Below are positions 12,960 to 25,444 of a stretch of 64,000 nucleotides of DNA, piece after piece (within the stretch, counting starts at the first letter, position 1; every line of letters begins with the position of its first letter). The notes beneath the pieces are model-generated. The model saw nothing but the letters and a program-made list of their open reading frames with translations, did not search any database and had not been told where the DNA came from. The DNA lies in NCBI RefSeq assembly GCF_023065955.2, contig NW_026622974.1:34751718-34815717 (forward strand), read 5' to 3'. The position numbers and the translations under genes were made by a program. Source of the stretch: Ursus arctos. Its lineage: Eukaryota > Chordata > Mammalia > Carnivora > Ursidae.

Positions 12960-15802
12960 GATGTAATTCTGTGTTCTTTTATTCATACAACTGGTTATGG
13001 CTATTATGACCATGTTTTCAGAATAAAGATCAGAACTTGTAATCTGTTGTGGATTCTGACAATGGGATGAACCCCAAACTGATCATACTGGGGTTTTTAT
13101 TACAACTGCATTTGTCAATTTTCCTTCCTAGAGGATAGGCTCTGCAGTGGAAGAAGATGGGTTTTACTCCTCTTAGACTGCCATATTGATTTATAGACAC
13201 CAGCTTCTCCATAAATATGTTCCTATAAATTTCCTAATAAACAAATCAGTAGGACTACATAGCTATCACACATCTCTTCGATTGGCTTAAAAATCTATTA
13301 CAACACAAAACAATAACAGTTTTTACCTGTTGGAGGGGTGAAAACCGAGTAGACAGAAGACTGGGGTAGGGCAAATTTTTCTGTATGTCCTTTTATATTC
13401 TTTGATGCTTGAATTCTTTACATGTATTGCTTATTAAAAACTAATTTAAAAGCATAAAAGTTTAATTGGAAAATGTGCCTTATAATAATGGGTTCATATT
13501 TAAATTTTCTTTCTAAACACATATAAGGTATGTAGTCCAGTGCCACATCTTCATGGGAATTCTGCACATAGGATTTATCAGAGTTAGCGGTATTATTAAC
13601 AGATACAGTAGAAAAGAAACCAATTAGTCTAATAAACAATGGTAATAGATTATTTTACTATGAAAGGATACGCTAGAAAATATAAAATCAAAGACTTCAA
13701 TGATGCCGATTTTCTTGGAATATCTTTATCTTGCTTTGATTAGGATCGCACAACCAAAACTGGGCTACATAGATGGTGTCAAAAGATACCAGCAACTTCC
13801 ATTTCATGTTATTTTTCTACATTACACTTTGAAGACTTAATGATTCTTATAGATTAATTTACTTTAAACTACCTTAAAATTTCCCATTAATGAATAAATC
13901 AAAATCTGTCCACAACCTTACTGATGGACGGCAGGCTTGCTTCCTTTGTCCCGTTATAAGAATGTTCCAGTGAATAATTTTGTATATGTGACCTTGTCTG
14001 CATGTGAATCTACATGCCTGATCACGATCAAAGGGCAAGTGAAGGGCTAACTGACAGCAGGAAGTGGAGAATGCAAGTATCAGGACCAACTATCTTCTCT
14101 TTCCAGGTCCTTCACTGACCTTCACAAACACTATTTTCACTTATCCTGGGTTGTCCTGGGAAAGCCAGAGGCTCTTCCCTCCTACTGTGCCTTGAGCGAT
14201 TACAGATTTGAACAGAATGTCAAATGAATGCCCCACAGCCTTCTACTGACCCTGCAAGAGTCAGGGCTGTTCACACCTAGTCTGCCATCTGCCCACATCT
14301 GGCTTCACTGCCCAACCTTAACGCTTTGAGTGTTTTCACACCTTTTTTGAAAAAGAAAAAATTATGTGAGCAAATCCCGGAGTTTGCTGTGCGTTGGCTG
14401 GTTAAATGAACCGTAGGCTAGCAAGAAGGGACAGATCAAATATACTGGAAATGTGCCACTGTCTTCCTCTGCGACTACAGGAAAGTCACTTTGCCTTGCT
14501 GTGTCTCCATTTCCATATTCATGAAATCAAGGACTCATTCATCTTCTTTTTAATGTAATAAATAAAATACCTGAAAGTGTTAATTAAGTATACCTTAGCA
14601 TTTTAACCCTTATTTACAACTGAGAAAATAATCATGTGCACGTATATTTACTCTGGCCATCAAAAGTCACTTTTGGTGACCCAAACGTCTGGAGGCAACA
14701 GCGTGATTTTGTGTGAGAGTAAGTCCATTGCTATCACTAATATGTGCAGTTTTGCAAAGACTTCCTGTTTTATTCACTTACAATAACTTCGAATCCTTCT
14801 TAGGACAATATTTTTTGTCCTATTTGTAAATACTTCACATTCTTGCTAAAGACTGAAGTCATGATAATTTTACAATATCAGACTAGGGATTTTTTTATGG
14901 ACCAAGATTATATAAACCCCCAGATGCTTACTTTAAAGAGGAAAAGGAAATCATTACACATTTCTGATTCATAAAACCACTGAGATGGTTTCTTTAAAAC
15001 TTCATTAGATTTCTTTCAGTCATTTTTGATTATGGCAAACAGAACATTTTCTAAGCCTTAGTTCTGAGTAGATTCTGTATCCACGAGTGTCTAAAAAGAT
15101 GAAATTGGTCATTTAATACTATTCTTTTCAAGATCCAAATAAAGCCTTCAATACGTTCAGACCAACCTTTTTCTCTAGAAGTTGAGTAACTGTCAGCCTC
15201 AAGGAAGTAATACTTAAATCATTTTGGTTATTAGCATTTTAAACAAATTAGCTTATCACAAAAAGCTAGCTGAGATTAGGATCCTTCTAGAAATGGGATT
15301 ATTAAAGGAGGTCCAGAACCCCAGAAATTATTTGAATATAGCCGTACAGATTGGGGTGCTGTAAAAAGAAGGTATTCAACAGGTGGAGGCAGCATCTTGG
15401 AGGCTGGGCCCATGTGGAGGAGAGATGGAGACTTTAAGGAAGAGAGATGGTCCTCAAGGCAAATTTTGCCAGCTTTCAAAATTTACCTACTTTCAAATTT
15501 TACCACTTCTAAGAAGACTGGGAGCCTGACAGTTCCAGGGCTTCTAAGGGACTTAGCCTTTTCGGAAAAGCAGCTGATAAAATCTGGGAGAATGGCCCAT
15601 TCCACTTTCAAATCTGTGAAGTCCCTAGAATAAGAATAACCTAAATAAAAGGATAAGAGACAATAGGGACCACAGAAGAATAAATAATCACCACCTAGAC
15701 TTTATCTTTTTTTATCGTAAATATGTCTATTTGAACCTTAACCTTTCAAAAAGTTGATAAATAAATCACAACTTTATTATTGGTCTTTGACATGATGTAA
15801 AT
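12960..15802. other. Long stretch without a gene
   Basis: No exon or RNA gene recognised. A short MIR-like piece is possible at about 14,455-14,560 ('gaaagtcactttgccttgctgtgtctcc'). The small open frames (for example 15,397-15,633) look like chance frames. Confidence 0.5.
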
Positions 15803-15823
15803 TGTTAAGCTATAGAGTTTCTT

Positions 15824-16649
15824 TTTTTTCTTTCCAAGTTTTTATGTAAATTCCACTTAGTTAATATACAGTGTAATATTAGTTTCAGGTGTAGAATTTA
15901 GTGATCCACCACTTACATACAACACCCAGTGCTCATCACAACAAGTACCCTCCTTAATACCATCACCCATCTAACCCATCGCCCCCTCCCACCTCCCTTC
16001 CGGCAACCCTCAGTTTGATCTCTATAGTTAAGAGTCTGTTTCTTGTTTTTCCTCTCTTCTTAAATTCCACATAGGAGTGAAATCATATGGTATTTGTCTT
16101 TCTCTGACTTATTTCCTTAGCATTATACTCTGTAGCTCCATTTATATTATTGCAAATGGCAAGATTTCATTCTTTTTTGTGGCTGAGTAATATTCCATTG
16201 TAGGTAGATGATAGACAGATGGATGGATGGATAGATAGATAGATACCACTTCTTCTTTACCCATTTATCAGTTGATGGACGTTTGGGCTCTTTCTATAGT
16301 TTGGCTGTTGCTGATAGTGCTGCTATAAACATCCAGGTGCATGTAGTCCTTCAGACCAGTATTTTTATACCCTTTGGGTAAATACTTAGTAGTGCAATTG
16401 CTGGGTCATAGGGTAGCTCTATTTTTAACTTTTTGAGGAATCTCCATACTGTTTTCCAGAATGGCTGTACCAGTTTGCATTTCCACCAACAGTGTAAGAG
16501 GGTTCCCCTTTCTTTGCATCCTCCCCAACACCTGTTGTCTCCTGTGTTGTTAATTTTAGCCATTCTGACAGGTGTGAGGGGATATCTCATTGTGGTTTTG
16601 ATTTGTATTTCCCTGATGATGAGTGATATTGAGCATCTTTTCAAGTGTC
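15824..16649 (-). mobile_element. L1 LINE, 5'-truncated, antisense
   Basis: The minus-strand frame at 16,351-16,644 reads as the C-terminal part of L1 ORF2, with the recognisable pieces [40 protein letters not shown] and [13 protein letters not shown]. Downstream of it the 3'UTR is of the carnivore type and ends at a T-rich tract near 15,824. A decayed 21-bp target duplication (17 of 21 matching) lies at about 15,803-15,823 and 16,650-16,670, each beginning tgttaagc. The copy includes a GGAT/GATA simple repeat at about 16,217-16,245. It is dead, with only the ORF2 tail kept. Confidence 0.93.
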
Positions 16650-16688
16650 TGTTAAGCCACAGACCTTCTTAAAAATATATAGATTCTG

Positions 16689-16879
16689 GGGCGCCTGGGT
16701 GGCACGGCGGTTAAGCGTCTGCCTTCAGCTCAGGGCGTGATCCTGGCGTTGTGGGATCGAGCCCCACATCGGGCTCCTCTGCTATGAGCCTGCTTCTTCC
16801 TCTCCCACTCCCCCTGCTTGTGTTCCCTCTCTCGCTGGCTGTCTCTAACTCTGTCAAATAAATAAATAAAAATCTTAAA
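16689..16879 (+). mobile_element. Can-SINE, full length, young-looking
   Basis: Near-consensus copy. A perfect 18-bp target duplication, aaaaatatatagattctg, lies at 16,671-16,688 and 16,880-16,897. It sits immediately outside the target duplication of the neighbouring L1. Confidence 0.97.
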
Positions 16880-16914
16880 AAAAATATATAGATTCTGTGC
16901 CCCATCTTGGACTC

Positions 16915-17175
16915 AGAAATCTGTTTTCTTCACAAGATTTACAAGAGGCTTATAATTCATATTAGCATTTTTAAAGAACCATCTTTTGGTTTTGTTGAAT
17001 CCTCTCTATCACGTTTGTTTTATATTTTATTTATGTTCTCATATTTATTTTTTTCCTTCTTTCTATTTTCTTGGCTTTATTGTCCTCTTTTCTAACTTCT
17101 TGGGATGGATGCTTGGCTCATTAATTTTTAACCTTTATTTTTTGGAATTATTTGTATGGGGGGGGATTTTCACAT
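16915..17175 (-). mobile_element. Older L1 ORF2 fragment, antisense
   Basis: The stretch 'ttaaagaaccatcttttggttttgttgaatc' followed by T-rich sequence with 'ctttattgtcctcttttctaacttcttggg' is the antisense of the middle of L1 ORF2 in an old L1 family. The hydrophobic open frames on the plus strand are by-products of this T-rich antisense sequence, not membrane proteins. Confidence 0.7.
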
Positions 17176-17461
17176 ATTTCTGATTAGCAATATAAATTAA
17201 AAGAGTGCCTTGTGCCTGTAAATTCATTCATTTCAATATTAAATCATATTAACAACAGAATAATAAGGTCTCATTCTGAAAAGAAAGAATCCCATCACTA
17301 TGCTCCTCTTTTTCAATATCCAAGCTGACAGAGAAGCCAGTCTCATTAGAAACAGATAAGAGCCTCCTGACATCTGTTACAGTAGACGGCTGACACTAAC
17401 GTTAAACACGTTGACTCTATTTATTACAGAAGAGCTACACTGAATAAATGAGGATTCTAGC

Positions 17462-17622
17462 CGAGTGGTTCATGGCCCTGGCTGCACATCTGATTTCCCA
17501 ATCCCTGTGACCCACCCCCAGAGACACTGATTCATGGGGTCTGAGTTTGGCACGCACACCCAGCAATGTTTGAAAACATCCTAGGTGATTGTAACGTGCA
17601 TCAGGAGTTGAGAATCACTGCC
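17462..17622. mobile_element. MER5A-like hAT-Charlie element
   Basis: Left end 'gagtggttcatggccctggctgcacatc', central 'acccacccccagagacactgattcatggg', and right end 'gtgattgtaacgtgcatcaggagttgagaatcactg' give the typical MER5A layout with inverted-repeat ends. Confidence 0.85.
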
Positions 17623-17625
17623 TGG

Positions 17626-18414
17626 CATTTAAGCTTTTCACCTCAAGGTGGAAAAAATCATAGCTGACTATAATTAAAAGGCTTGAAATTTGATCTAATC
17701 TCAAAAAACGGAACACAGGAAACAGCCACCTCCGCGGGAAGTAATCTCCTCCTCTAGATTCTCTCAAGCACAGGGAGCCCACTCACGGAATTCTGCTGGC
17801 ATTGCAGCTCTGCACACTGCCCAGTGAATGTGGGAGAGGAGCGACTTGGCATCTGTGGGCAGGATTCCTCTTCTCCCCAAGTGACTGAGATGACTACTGA
17901 AGGTCTCAGAGCAGTCGGAATCAAATTGGTTTTTCTTTGTTCAGTTTACTACATTTGACAGCAGGGTACAAGGAGAAGCTAGGGAGTCAAAAAGCTTATT
18001 GTACGTATTTGTTGGAGGGAGAGCGGGAGAGAGAGAGAGAGAACTGCGAACAAGAAAACATAAGGAGAACAGAATGAAAAAGACAAAACTCAGCTGAAGC
18101 CATTATCTCTAGTGGCAAATTCGCTTTGCGTTTCAACTGCACACATAATTTAGGTCTGTAGAGTTTTTCCTTGAATTTTTGGAGAATTATATCTATTTTG
18201 TTTTATTAATGACAACAGCCAGGATATTTTTTCCTCTGGAAAGAAGAGAACACCACAATGAGGATCTTGGACTAAAGGCAACTTTTCATTCTTTTATTTT
18301 GCTTCAGATATTTGATTTATAGGACAAAATAATAACCAAAGGAAAAAATCTCTCATCAACACAAAAATAAAGAACTAAGCTTATCCTCCATGTTACCACC
18401 ATTACTTATCTATT
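17626..18414. other. No gene recognised
   Basis: Mixed-composition, unique-looking sequence with a short (GA)n run at about 18,022-18,042. No exon signature. Confidence 0.5.
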
Positions 18415-18428
18415 CTGTTATTCAATTT

Positions 18429-18616
18429 TTTTCTTTTTTCTTTTTACTTATTTGACAGAGAGAACGAGTGGTGGGGAGGAGCAAAGGGAGAGAGAGGGAG
18501 AGAGAAGTAGTCTCCCCATTGAGCAAGGAGCCCGATGTGGGGCTCAATCCCAGGACCCTGGGATGATGACCTGAGCCAAAGGCAGATGCTTAACCAACTG
18601 AGCCACCCAGACACTC
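18429..18616 (-). mobile_element. Can-SINE, antisense, older subtype
   Basis: Minus-strand Can-SINE with its poly(A) side at 18,429. Target duplication ctgttattcaattt at 18,415-18,428 and ctgttatttaattt at 18,617-18,630, with one mismatch. Confidence 0.95.
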
Positions 18617-18630
18617 CTGTTATTTAATTT

Positions 18631-19310
18631 CTTGTTCAGCCCTATAAATTCCTTGATAGAGGTTTCACTATAGAATAGACTTTTTTGCATTCCGGTCTTT
18701 CACTTCCATCTATTTGTTTCCAGTTGCACTTCAGAGGCAGAGCTGGATTGATACAATCAAGCCTCTATGGCTGCCTCTGCCTCTGGGCACATTACCTTCA
18801 ACAATTCATCCATGCATCTCAGGATATTTATTTTCTTGGCTAGTTCCCTTCCTTGTAGATCCCAGTCCCAGACTCCACCCACAGGCACCCATGCTCATAC
18901 ACTTTAGGTGTTTTCTTCCAATACATATTATCTACCTTTATCGAAGTGCATATCTATCCATGAGCAATATAAACACTATGAACGTGCTTTTCCATTTATA
19001 TTAACAGTATCAAATGATAAATCACATCATTGTTTTTTAAAAATCATTATGTTACGTTTTGAAGAATTCTGCATGTGAATATATGCAGTTTTTGTTTTAT
19101 TTTTTTTTGACTGCTGATAGTATTCTATTGTTTGCTTATATCCTATTGTAATTTCTTTTCAATAAAGTCTCTTAATTTTCATTTTAAGGACTATATGATA
19201 GCCCAACATACTGATACATCCATTTAAATCTAAATATCTTTCTGCTACTGCTTAGATTTTATTTAGTTTTATAATTAATCTGTACAGACATACATATTTA
19301 AACATGTATT
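18631..19310. other. No gene recognised
   Basis: AT-rich. The 96-codon plus-strand frame at 18,714-19,004 shows no recognisable domain, and I treat it as chance. Confidence 0.5.
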
Positions 19311-19905
19311 GGTTTGCTAGCACTGCCATAACAAAGTGCCAGACTGCGTAAACAACAGAAATTGATCTTCTCACAGTTCTGGAGGCTAGAAGTTTAAGAT
19401 CGAGGTGTTGGCAGAATTGATTTCTTCTAAGGACTCTCTCCTAGACTCCTAGATGGACGTCTTCTCTCTCTGTCTACACGTGGTCTTTCTTCTGTGTGTA
19501 TGTGTGTGCATGTGTGTGTCCAAATTTCCATTTCTTATAAGGACAACAGTCATACTGGATTAGTGCCCACCCTAAAGACCTCATTCTTTTTTTTAAAAGA
19601 TTTTATTTATTTGACAGAGAGAGAGGCAACCAGTGAGAGAGGAAACACAAGCAGGGGGAGTGGGAGAGGAAGAAGCAGGCTCCCAGTGGAGGAGCCTGAT
19701 GTGGGGCTTGATCCCAGAACGCCGGGATCACGCCCTGAGCCGAACGCAGATGTTTAATGACTGAGCCACCAGGCGCCCCTAAAGACCTCATTTTAACTTA
19801 ATTACTTCTTTAAAGACCTTATCTACAAATATAGTTACATTCGGAGCTATAGGGGGTTAGGACTTCAACATATGAATTTGGGGAGGCATGATTCAACATA
19901 CAACT
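19311..19905 (-). repeat. Solo LTR of MaLR/ERVL type, antisense, split by a SINE
   Basis: The plus strand begins 'tttgctagcactgccataacaaagtgcc' and carries 'acaacagaaattgatcttctcacag'. It ends with 'ggttaggacttcaacatatgaat' and then 'attcaacatacaac'. This is the antisense of a common mammalian LTR of about 400 bp. A Can-SINE interrupts it at 19,586-19,777. The same family appears in sense at 59,428-59,702. No viral genes are attached. The class is likely, the exact family name uncertain. Confidence 0.7.
19586..19777 (-). mobile_element. Can-SINE nested in an LTR
   Basis: Antisense full-length copy with a perfect 15-bp target duplication, cctaaagacctcatt, at 19,571-19,585 and 19,778-19,792. 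The duplicated bases belong to the host LTR, so the SINE is younger. Confidence 0.97.
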
Positions 19906-19914
19906 AAAAAATGA

Positions 19915-20025
19915 AGTATATATAATATATATAACTAACTACATCTTATAACTAATTATAGATCAATATATATTCATATATATACATATATATATTACAT
20001 ATACATATATATGTACATAGTGTTT
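19915..20025. repeat. AT-rich (TA)n-like simple sequence
   Basis: Interrupted tata/catatatata runs with the near-palindromic piece acatatacatatatatgtac. This is likely a decayed dinucleotide microsatellite. Confidence 0.75.
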
Positions 20026-20237
20026 TTCTAATTTTCTAGATAAGTTTTGAAAACAAACACCTAGAACTTGGAATATTGAGTCAAAAGATATAAACATTTT
20101 TATACACCTTTGATATTGCTTTCCAAATATATAATACCCATGTATACTGCCAATCTCTTTAGGTTGTGCCAGTTTTACCAAGTACCACAAGCACTGGGGA
20201 CAGAATTTAAATTAACTTTTCCTTTTTCAACAAGTTT

Positions 20238-20438
20238 TTTTTTTTTTTTTAAAGATTTTATTTATTTATTCGACAGAGACAGAGACAGCCAGCGAGAGAG
20301 GGAACACAAGCAGGGGGAGTGGGAGAGGAAGAAGCAGGCTCATAGCGGAGGAGCCTGATGTGGGGCTCGATCCCAGAACGCCGGGATCACGCCCTGAGCC
20401 GAAGGCAGACGCTTAACCGCTGTGCCACCCAGGCGCCC
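20238..20438 (-). mobile_element. Can-SINE, antisense, young-looking
   Basis: Near-consensus copy on the minus strand. A perfect 17-bp target duplication, cctttttcaacaagttt, lies at about 20,221-20,237 and 20,439-20,455. Confidence 0.97.
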
Positions 20439-20654
20439 CCTTTTTCAACAAGTTTAAAATTAACACTTTTTTTTCTTAGTTGTCATAAGTCTCTGCAGGA
20501 GTAACTTCTGACCCCTATCAGCAAGTACCACATCAGGACTATACTTTAGAGACCAACAGCGTTAACAGTAGATAACAGTAGCAAAATGAAAGTGTGCTGT
20601 CATAGCCATACACATACATCCTTATAAAGCATTAGATAACTTTGATGGTTTCTG

Positions 20655-20703
20655 GTTGGACTGCCAGTGTTCTCCAGAGAAACAGAAACAAGAAGATATA
20701 CAG

Positions 20704-20745
<42 letters not shown>

Positions 20746-21105
20746 TGACTGATTGATTGATTTTAAGGAATTGTTTTATGTAATTGTAGATGTTGGCAAG
20801 TCCAGAATCTGCAGGGGAGGGCAGGAGGCTAGACACTCAGGGGAGAATTTGATGTGGCAGCTTGAGTCCAAAGAGAGTCTGCTGGCCCTCCCCCTTAGGA
20901 AACATCAGTCTTTTTTTTCTCTTAAGACCCCCCATTGTTTGGGTGAGGCCCACCCACAATATGGAAGTAATCTGCTTTACTCAGAGACTACTTATTTTTG
21001 TCAATATCATCTACAAAATATCTTCAACAGCAACATTTTGACTAGTGTTTGACCAAATATCTGGGCACCATGGTCTAGGCAAGTTGACACATAAAATTAA
21101 GGATT
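20655..21105 (-). repeat. Ancient LTR-like repeat, antisense, containing a (CA)n tract
   Basis: The plus strand starts 'tgttctccagagaaacagaaac'. It continues 'ggcaagtccagaatctgcagggg' and 'tgtttgggtgaggcccaccca'. It ends 'tgaccaaatatctgggcaccatgg', then 'aagttgacacataaaatta'. This is the antisense of the family seen in sense at 26,618-27,062. It probably belongs to a TG...CA-bounded LTR class. No coding remnants. Confidence 0.65.
20706..20742. repeat. (AC)n microsatellite
   Basis: About 18 uninterrupted AC units, likely length-polymorphic, inside the LTR-like repeat. Confidence 0.97.
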
Positions 21106-21124
21106 GCACTGGGTATTTTGGATT

Positions 21125-22385
21125 TTGTTTTATTTTATAACATTCTTGTTGCTGTATAATTCAATATAATTCACCATTTAAAGCACATAATTCAATAGTG
21201 TTTAGAATATTCAAAGAATTATGTAATCATCTCCGCAATTAATTTTAGAAAATTTTTATCACTTGGGAAAGAAACTCTGTACCCTTTAGATATTACTCTC
21301 TAATTTCCCTATCACCCCCAGGCCTAAGCAACTACTAATATGCTGTTTGTCTCTATAAATTTGCCTATTCTGGAAATTTCATATAAATTGACTTTTTTGT
21401 GGTCTTTCGTGACTAGCTTCTTTTCTATATTTTCAAAGTCATTCATGTTGTAGCACATTTTAGTACTTCATTATGGCCAAATAATATTCTGTTGTGTAGA
21501 TGTACCACATTTTGTTTGTCCATTCTTTAGTTTATGGACATTTGGGCTGGTCTCACCTTTTGGCTATTGCATTACGTTGCTGTACACATTTGTGTACAAA
21601 TTTTTGTATGGCCTTATGTTTTTAATTCTCTGAAATATGCCTAACAGAATTGCTGGGTCATATGGTAACTCTATGTTTAACTTTCTGAAGAATTGTCACA
21701 CTGTTCTCCAAAATGGCTACACCCATTTTTTATTGCATGAGGGTTTCAGTTTCTCCTCATCCTGGCCAAGACTTATTTTCTAACTTTTAGGTTATAATGG
21801 ATGTGAAATAGCATCTCATTTTGGTTTTAATTTACATTTCCATGATAACTAATAATGTTGAGCACCTCTCTGTGTGTTTACTATTCATTTGTATATCTCC
21901 ATTGGAGAAATGTCTGTGAAGGTCATCTGACCATTCTTAAGGCAAATTAATTGCCTTTTTATTATTGAGTTGTAAAAGGCCTTTATATAATCTTTATATG
22001 ACTTATCAGATATATGATTTATAAGTATTTTCTCCCATTGTTCAGGTTGTCTTTTCACTTTCTCGAGAGTGTCATTTGAAGCACAAAAGTTTTTCAATTT
22101 TGATGAAGTCCAGTTTATCTATGTTTTTCTTTAGTCATTTGTTCTTTTGGTGTCGTAAGATCGATCCATTGACACATCTAAGATCACAAAGTTTTACCTC
22201 ATGTTTTATTGTAAGAGATTTATAGTTTTGGCTCTTACATTTAAGTCTTTGATCCACTTTGAGTTAATCTGCATATGGTGTGATGTAGGAGTTCAAATTC
22301 ATTTTTTGTCAAGTGGCTATCTACTTGTCCCAACACCACTTGTTCAAAAGACTCTTTTCCCTTATTTAATGGCTTTTCCCCCCAA
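21125..22385 (-). mobile_element. Old L1 LINE 3' part, antisense
   Basis: The plus strand shows the antisense L1 ORF2/3'UTR order. It includes 'gcacataattcaatagtg', 'tatggacatttgggctgg', 'attgctgggtcatatggtaac', 'tttccatgataactaataatg' and 'tgatccactttgagttaat'. The minus-strand frame at 21,885-22,097 keeps the ORF2-like pieces NFCASNDTLEKVKRQPEQWE and HISDKSYKDYI before breaking. It is an ancient, inactive L1M-type copy. Confidence 0.9.
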
Positions 22386-22389
22386 ATGA

Positions 22390-25300
22390 CCAAAACCTTT
22401 ATGTTAACAAAGTGCACTGAAAAAGTTTATGTTTATTTCCATATATTTTGTGAGGAAAATCTCTACTCCTGTTTATATTACATATAGGAAATCTAAAGAA
22501 AACATAGTTTTGTTAGGTAAAGATGTTTCTAACTCTGAGTAGTATGATGGTTACAGGCATTTAGAGAAAAAATAAATGTAGGTAACCCGGGAAATGACCT
22601 TTGTGAAAGTCAGGGATCATTACTTTAACTTGAAACTATCTTCCACTATCATTCACATATTACTTATAAAGATGAGTCAAAATTTCAAACCAACTTAATT
22701 CCTCCTTCCCATCCCCTAGTCACAACTTTAGAAATTACTGTGGAAATTTAACCTTTAAAATGTAATAAATAAACCTCAACTGAACTTCTCCTTTTCTTCT
22801 TTGAAAGTGTCAAGGAACATGCCATTATAGCCCAAACCACTGCCAGCAGTGGAGGCTAGAGAAGTCATCAGAAGAGCAATGCAGAGATTTAAGATATTCT
22901 CAGGCAAAGTGATTACTTCTTTCCTTTCGGCTCTTCTTTTACCTTCCAGAAGACCAGTTCCATGCAGGAGGTTGCATTTCAAGTTCCTAACAGAGTTAGT
23001 ATTGATTCAGCAGAATCTAAATTGAACAATAGATTCTAAATAGCTCTTCTTTATAAGAAAACAAAACCCCACAAACACCCAACATCCCTTCCCCAAAAAG
23101 AATAAAATGGAAAGATTTAGCCCACCAATATTTATTATCCATCTGTGTCAATTCTGATAGAAACAGATAAACAGACCAATGAAACAGAACCCAGTAAGAC
23201 AGACACTTGATATAGGATGTGCTGGAGCCAGCTTCTACCAGCTCCTAAGAGCAGACTGTTAAATCACTAGAAGCTGAAACTGATATTTGGTTCCACGAGG
23301 TCATATATGTAGATTTAATCCAAAGCTAATAATTGATCTCTTATCTGAAATCTTTATTTTTATCATTCAGTAATTTTTGAGAAGGCAGAAGGCTTATTTC
23401 ATATTTACTCTATATATTATATAATTATTGGGTTAAAGAATGAATGAATATATTAACTGCCTTTAAACTTACAGGCCTTAGAAATAATTTTTGCCGCCTT
23501 CGATTTTATTTGCTTGGATATGGGATTCAAAATGTTTCACAACATAAAACATGGCTTTAAAACTTCAGTCTGAAGCAAACTTTTAAAAGTATCTGGATTA
23601 AAGTTGTGAGATAAGACTGGATAACTATGAAATAAAGTGAGTTTACTTTCTGCTTACATTCTCTACTCAGTCTGCCATTGTTTACTGAGCATAACAAGGT
23701 AATGGGGGACACCCTAGATACTTCAGCCAGTGGTTGGGGGAGAGGCACAGGAGGTATAATGGCTTACTGTTTCTAGCCTTTTTGGGGCAAGGGATCTGCT
23801 TATAGCTCAAACCTCAATTACAAAGACATTTTTTCAACCAAAAGGTGTTGCAAAACTTCTTCCAGCCCCTAAGGATAGCAAAGAGCACAGAACAAAGAGT
23901 GATGGAATATACTCAATACAAAGACAGGTCGTAAACTGCAGCTTCCTGCAAACAGAGAGAAAAGTCCTTTGGGAACTTACTGGTAGCAGGCATTTTTAAA
24001 GAGAGAAAAAGAACTTCATAGCAATACAGTTGAGAGAGTTTGTACTTAAAGAGAAATTTGCACAAGTGCGTAAGTGAAGAGTGAGGTAGGTCTTGACTAT
24101 AAACGTGTATGTCCCAGTTTGGCTCCAGAAGAAGAGTAGCAGGTCCTGTTACAGCTTGAGGGACCATGGAACCTGAGCTACCCCAGGGCAGAGACTAGCC
24201 CCTAGAGAAGGAAATAGGTAGTCTGTGTCAAAACCACTGTCATTCACTTGAGATTCACTATAGATTAATAATTTAGTGAAATATATAGCTCTTTTCATAA
24301 TATGAGTGGGTTCCGCTATTCCCAATTAATCCTTTCCAAAATCTGGAGTAGGCAAAATCCCTTGTCATAGATCAAGATTCTTAAATGGAACCACATGGGT
24401 AGACTTGCAGGGATATTTGGATCAAGACTAAAGATCTACACAAAATTTCATGTCAATATGTGAATTTTCCTAGGTAATGGGTCCATCATTTTCTTTAGAC
24501 CCTCAAAGAGAACTGTGACCCAAAAAAATCAAGAACCAGTATTCTGGATAAAAATCAGAACTGGGCAGGTCACACCTCATTTGTCTAGTCAAGATTCTGG
24601 TGTTCAGAGCAAGAAAACTAGGTAGACACCCCATAGATAAAAATATTCATTAACAAACTTGTTTCTGTCTGAGTTTCCTACAAGTTACACTATTTTCATG
24701 GAAAAGAAAACATAACAGAGTACAGCATAAGCATTTTTCTCCAAAATCATTAGACTCAAAAAGTGTCCAACAATTATGAATCTTTTCTTTGCAAATATTT
24801 CCATCTATTTCCTGTTCAAGAGCAAAATCACCGGTCTGCACATTCGGGCTCCATCTGTAAATACAGATCTGAAAAAGCTAGCCAAAAGAGAAGGAAGCAG
24901 AAGGACAAGGCACATTAAGCGACTTGTAGGTCTATTGCTTTGTTTCATTTAGGTTTTGGGTACCAACCCCAGTGTTCATTTTCATAGCTACACAAGCATC
25001 ATGACTACCACATGTCTGGATGTGATGCTCTAGCCTGTGAGTATGAACAGGGCAAGAGGCAAAAAGATCAACTGACAGTCCTCACTGAGAACAAGAGAAT
25101 TTCACAAAAAGCTGTTCAAATCCTAGAATGAACATTATTCCCATTCCACATTTGGGGATAATACTAAGGAAAAGAAATATTTGGAAAAAAGGAAGGAGGA
25201 GGTGCATGTGTGTGTGTAAAGGACAGGTGACAAGGGAGAGGAGCAAGAAGAAAGGTATCAAAAAGCTACAGCAGGCTAAGGGAAGTAGAGTCTCTTTTAT

Positions 25301-25440
25301 CAAGTAACAAACACACTTCCTGCGCCTGTGACAATGTAGGGTACTATGATTTGGCCTGTGTCATAAGTAGAAACCTGCTTGTTACATATTACATCTTTAG
25401 GATGATCCATCAGTACGTACCCTTATGGCCTCCAAGTGAG
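22390..25440. other. Long stretch without a gene
   Basis: No exon, RNA gene or clear repeat recognised over about 3 kb. Open frames on both strands are under 90 codons and resemble no family I know. A conserved non-coding element cannot be excluded without a cross-species alignment. Confidence 0.45.
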
Positions 25441-25444
25441 GCAC

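Noticed and set aside
16986..17183. Hydrophobic frame that looks like a membrane protein
   Set aside because: It is the antisense, T-rich strand of an L1 ORF2 fragment.
19494..19757. Open frames with CVCVCVCV-like or ERE/REREREHE text (also 20,110, 20,600, 38,667 and 56,152)
   Set aside because: They are translations of Can-SINE CT/GA-rich segments or of (CA)n repeats, not proteins.
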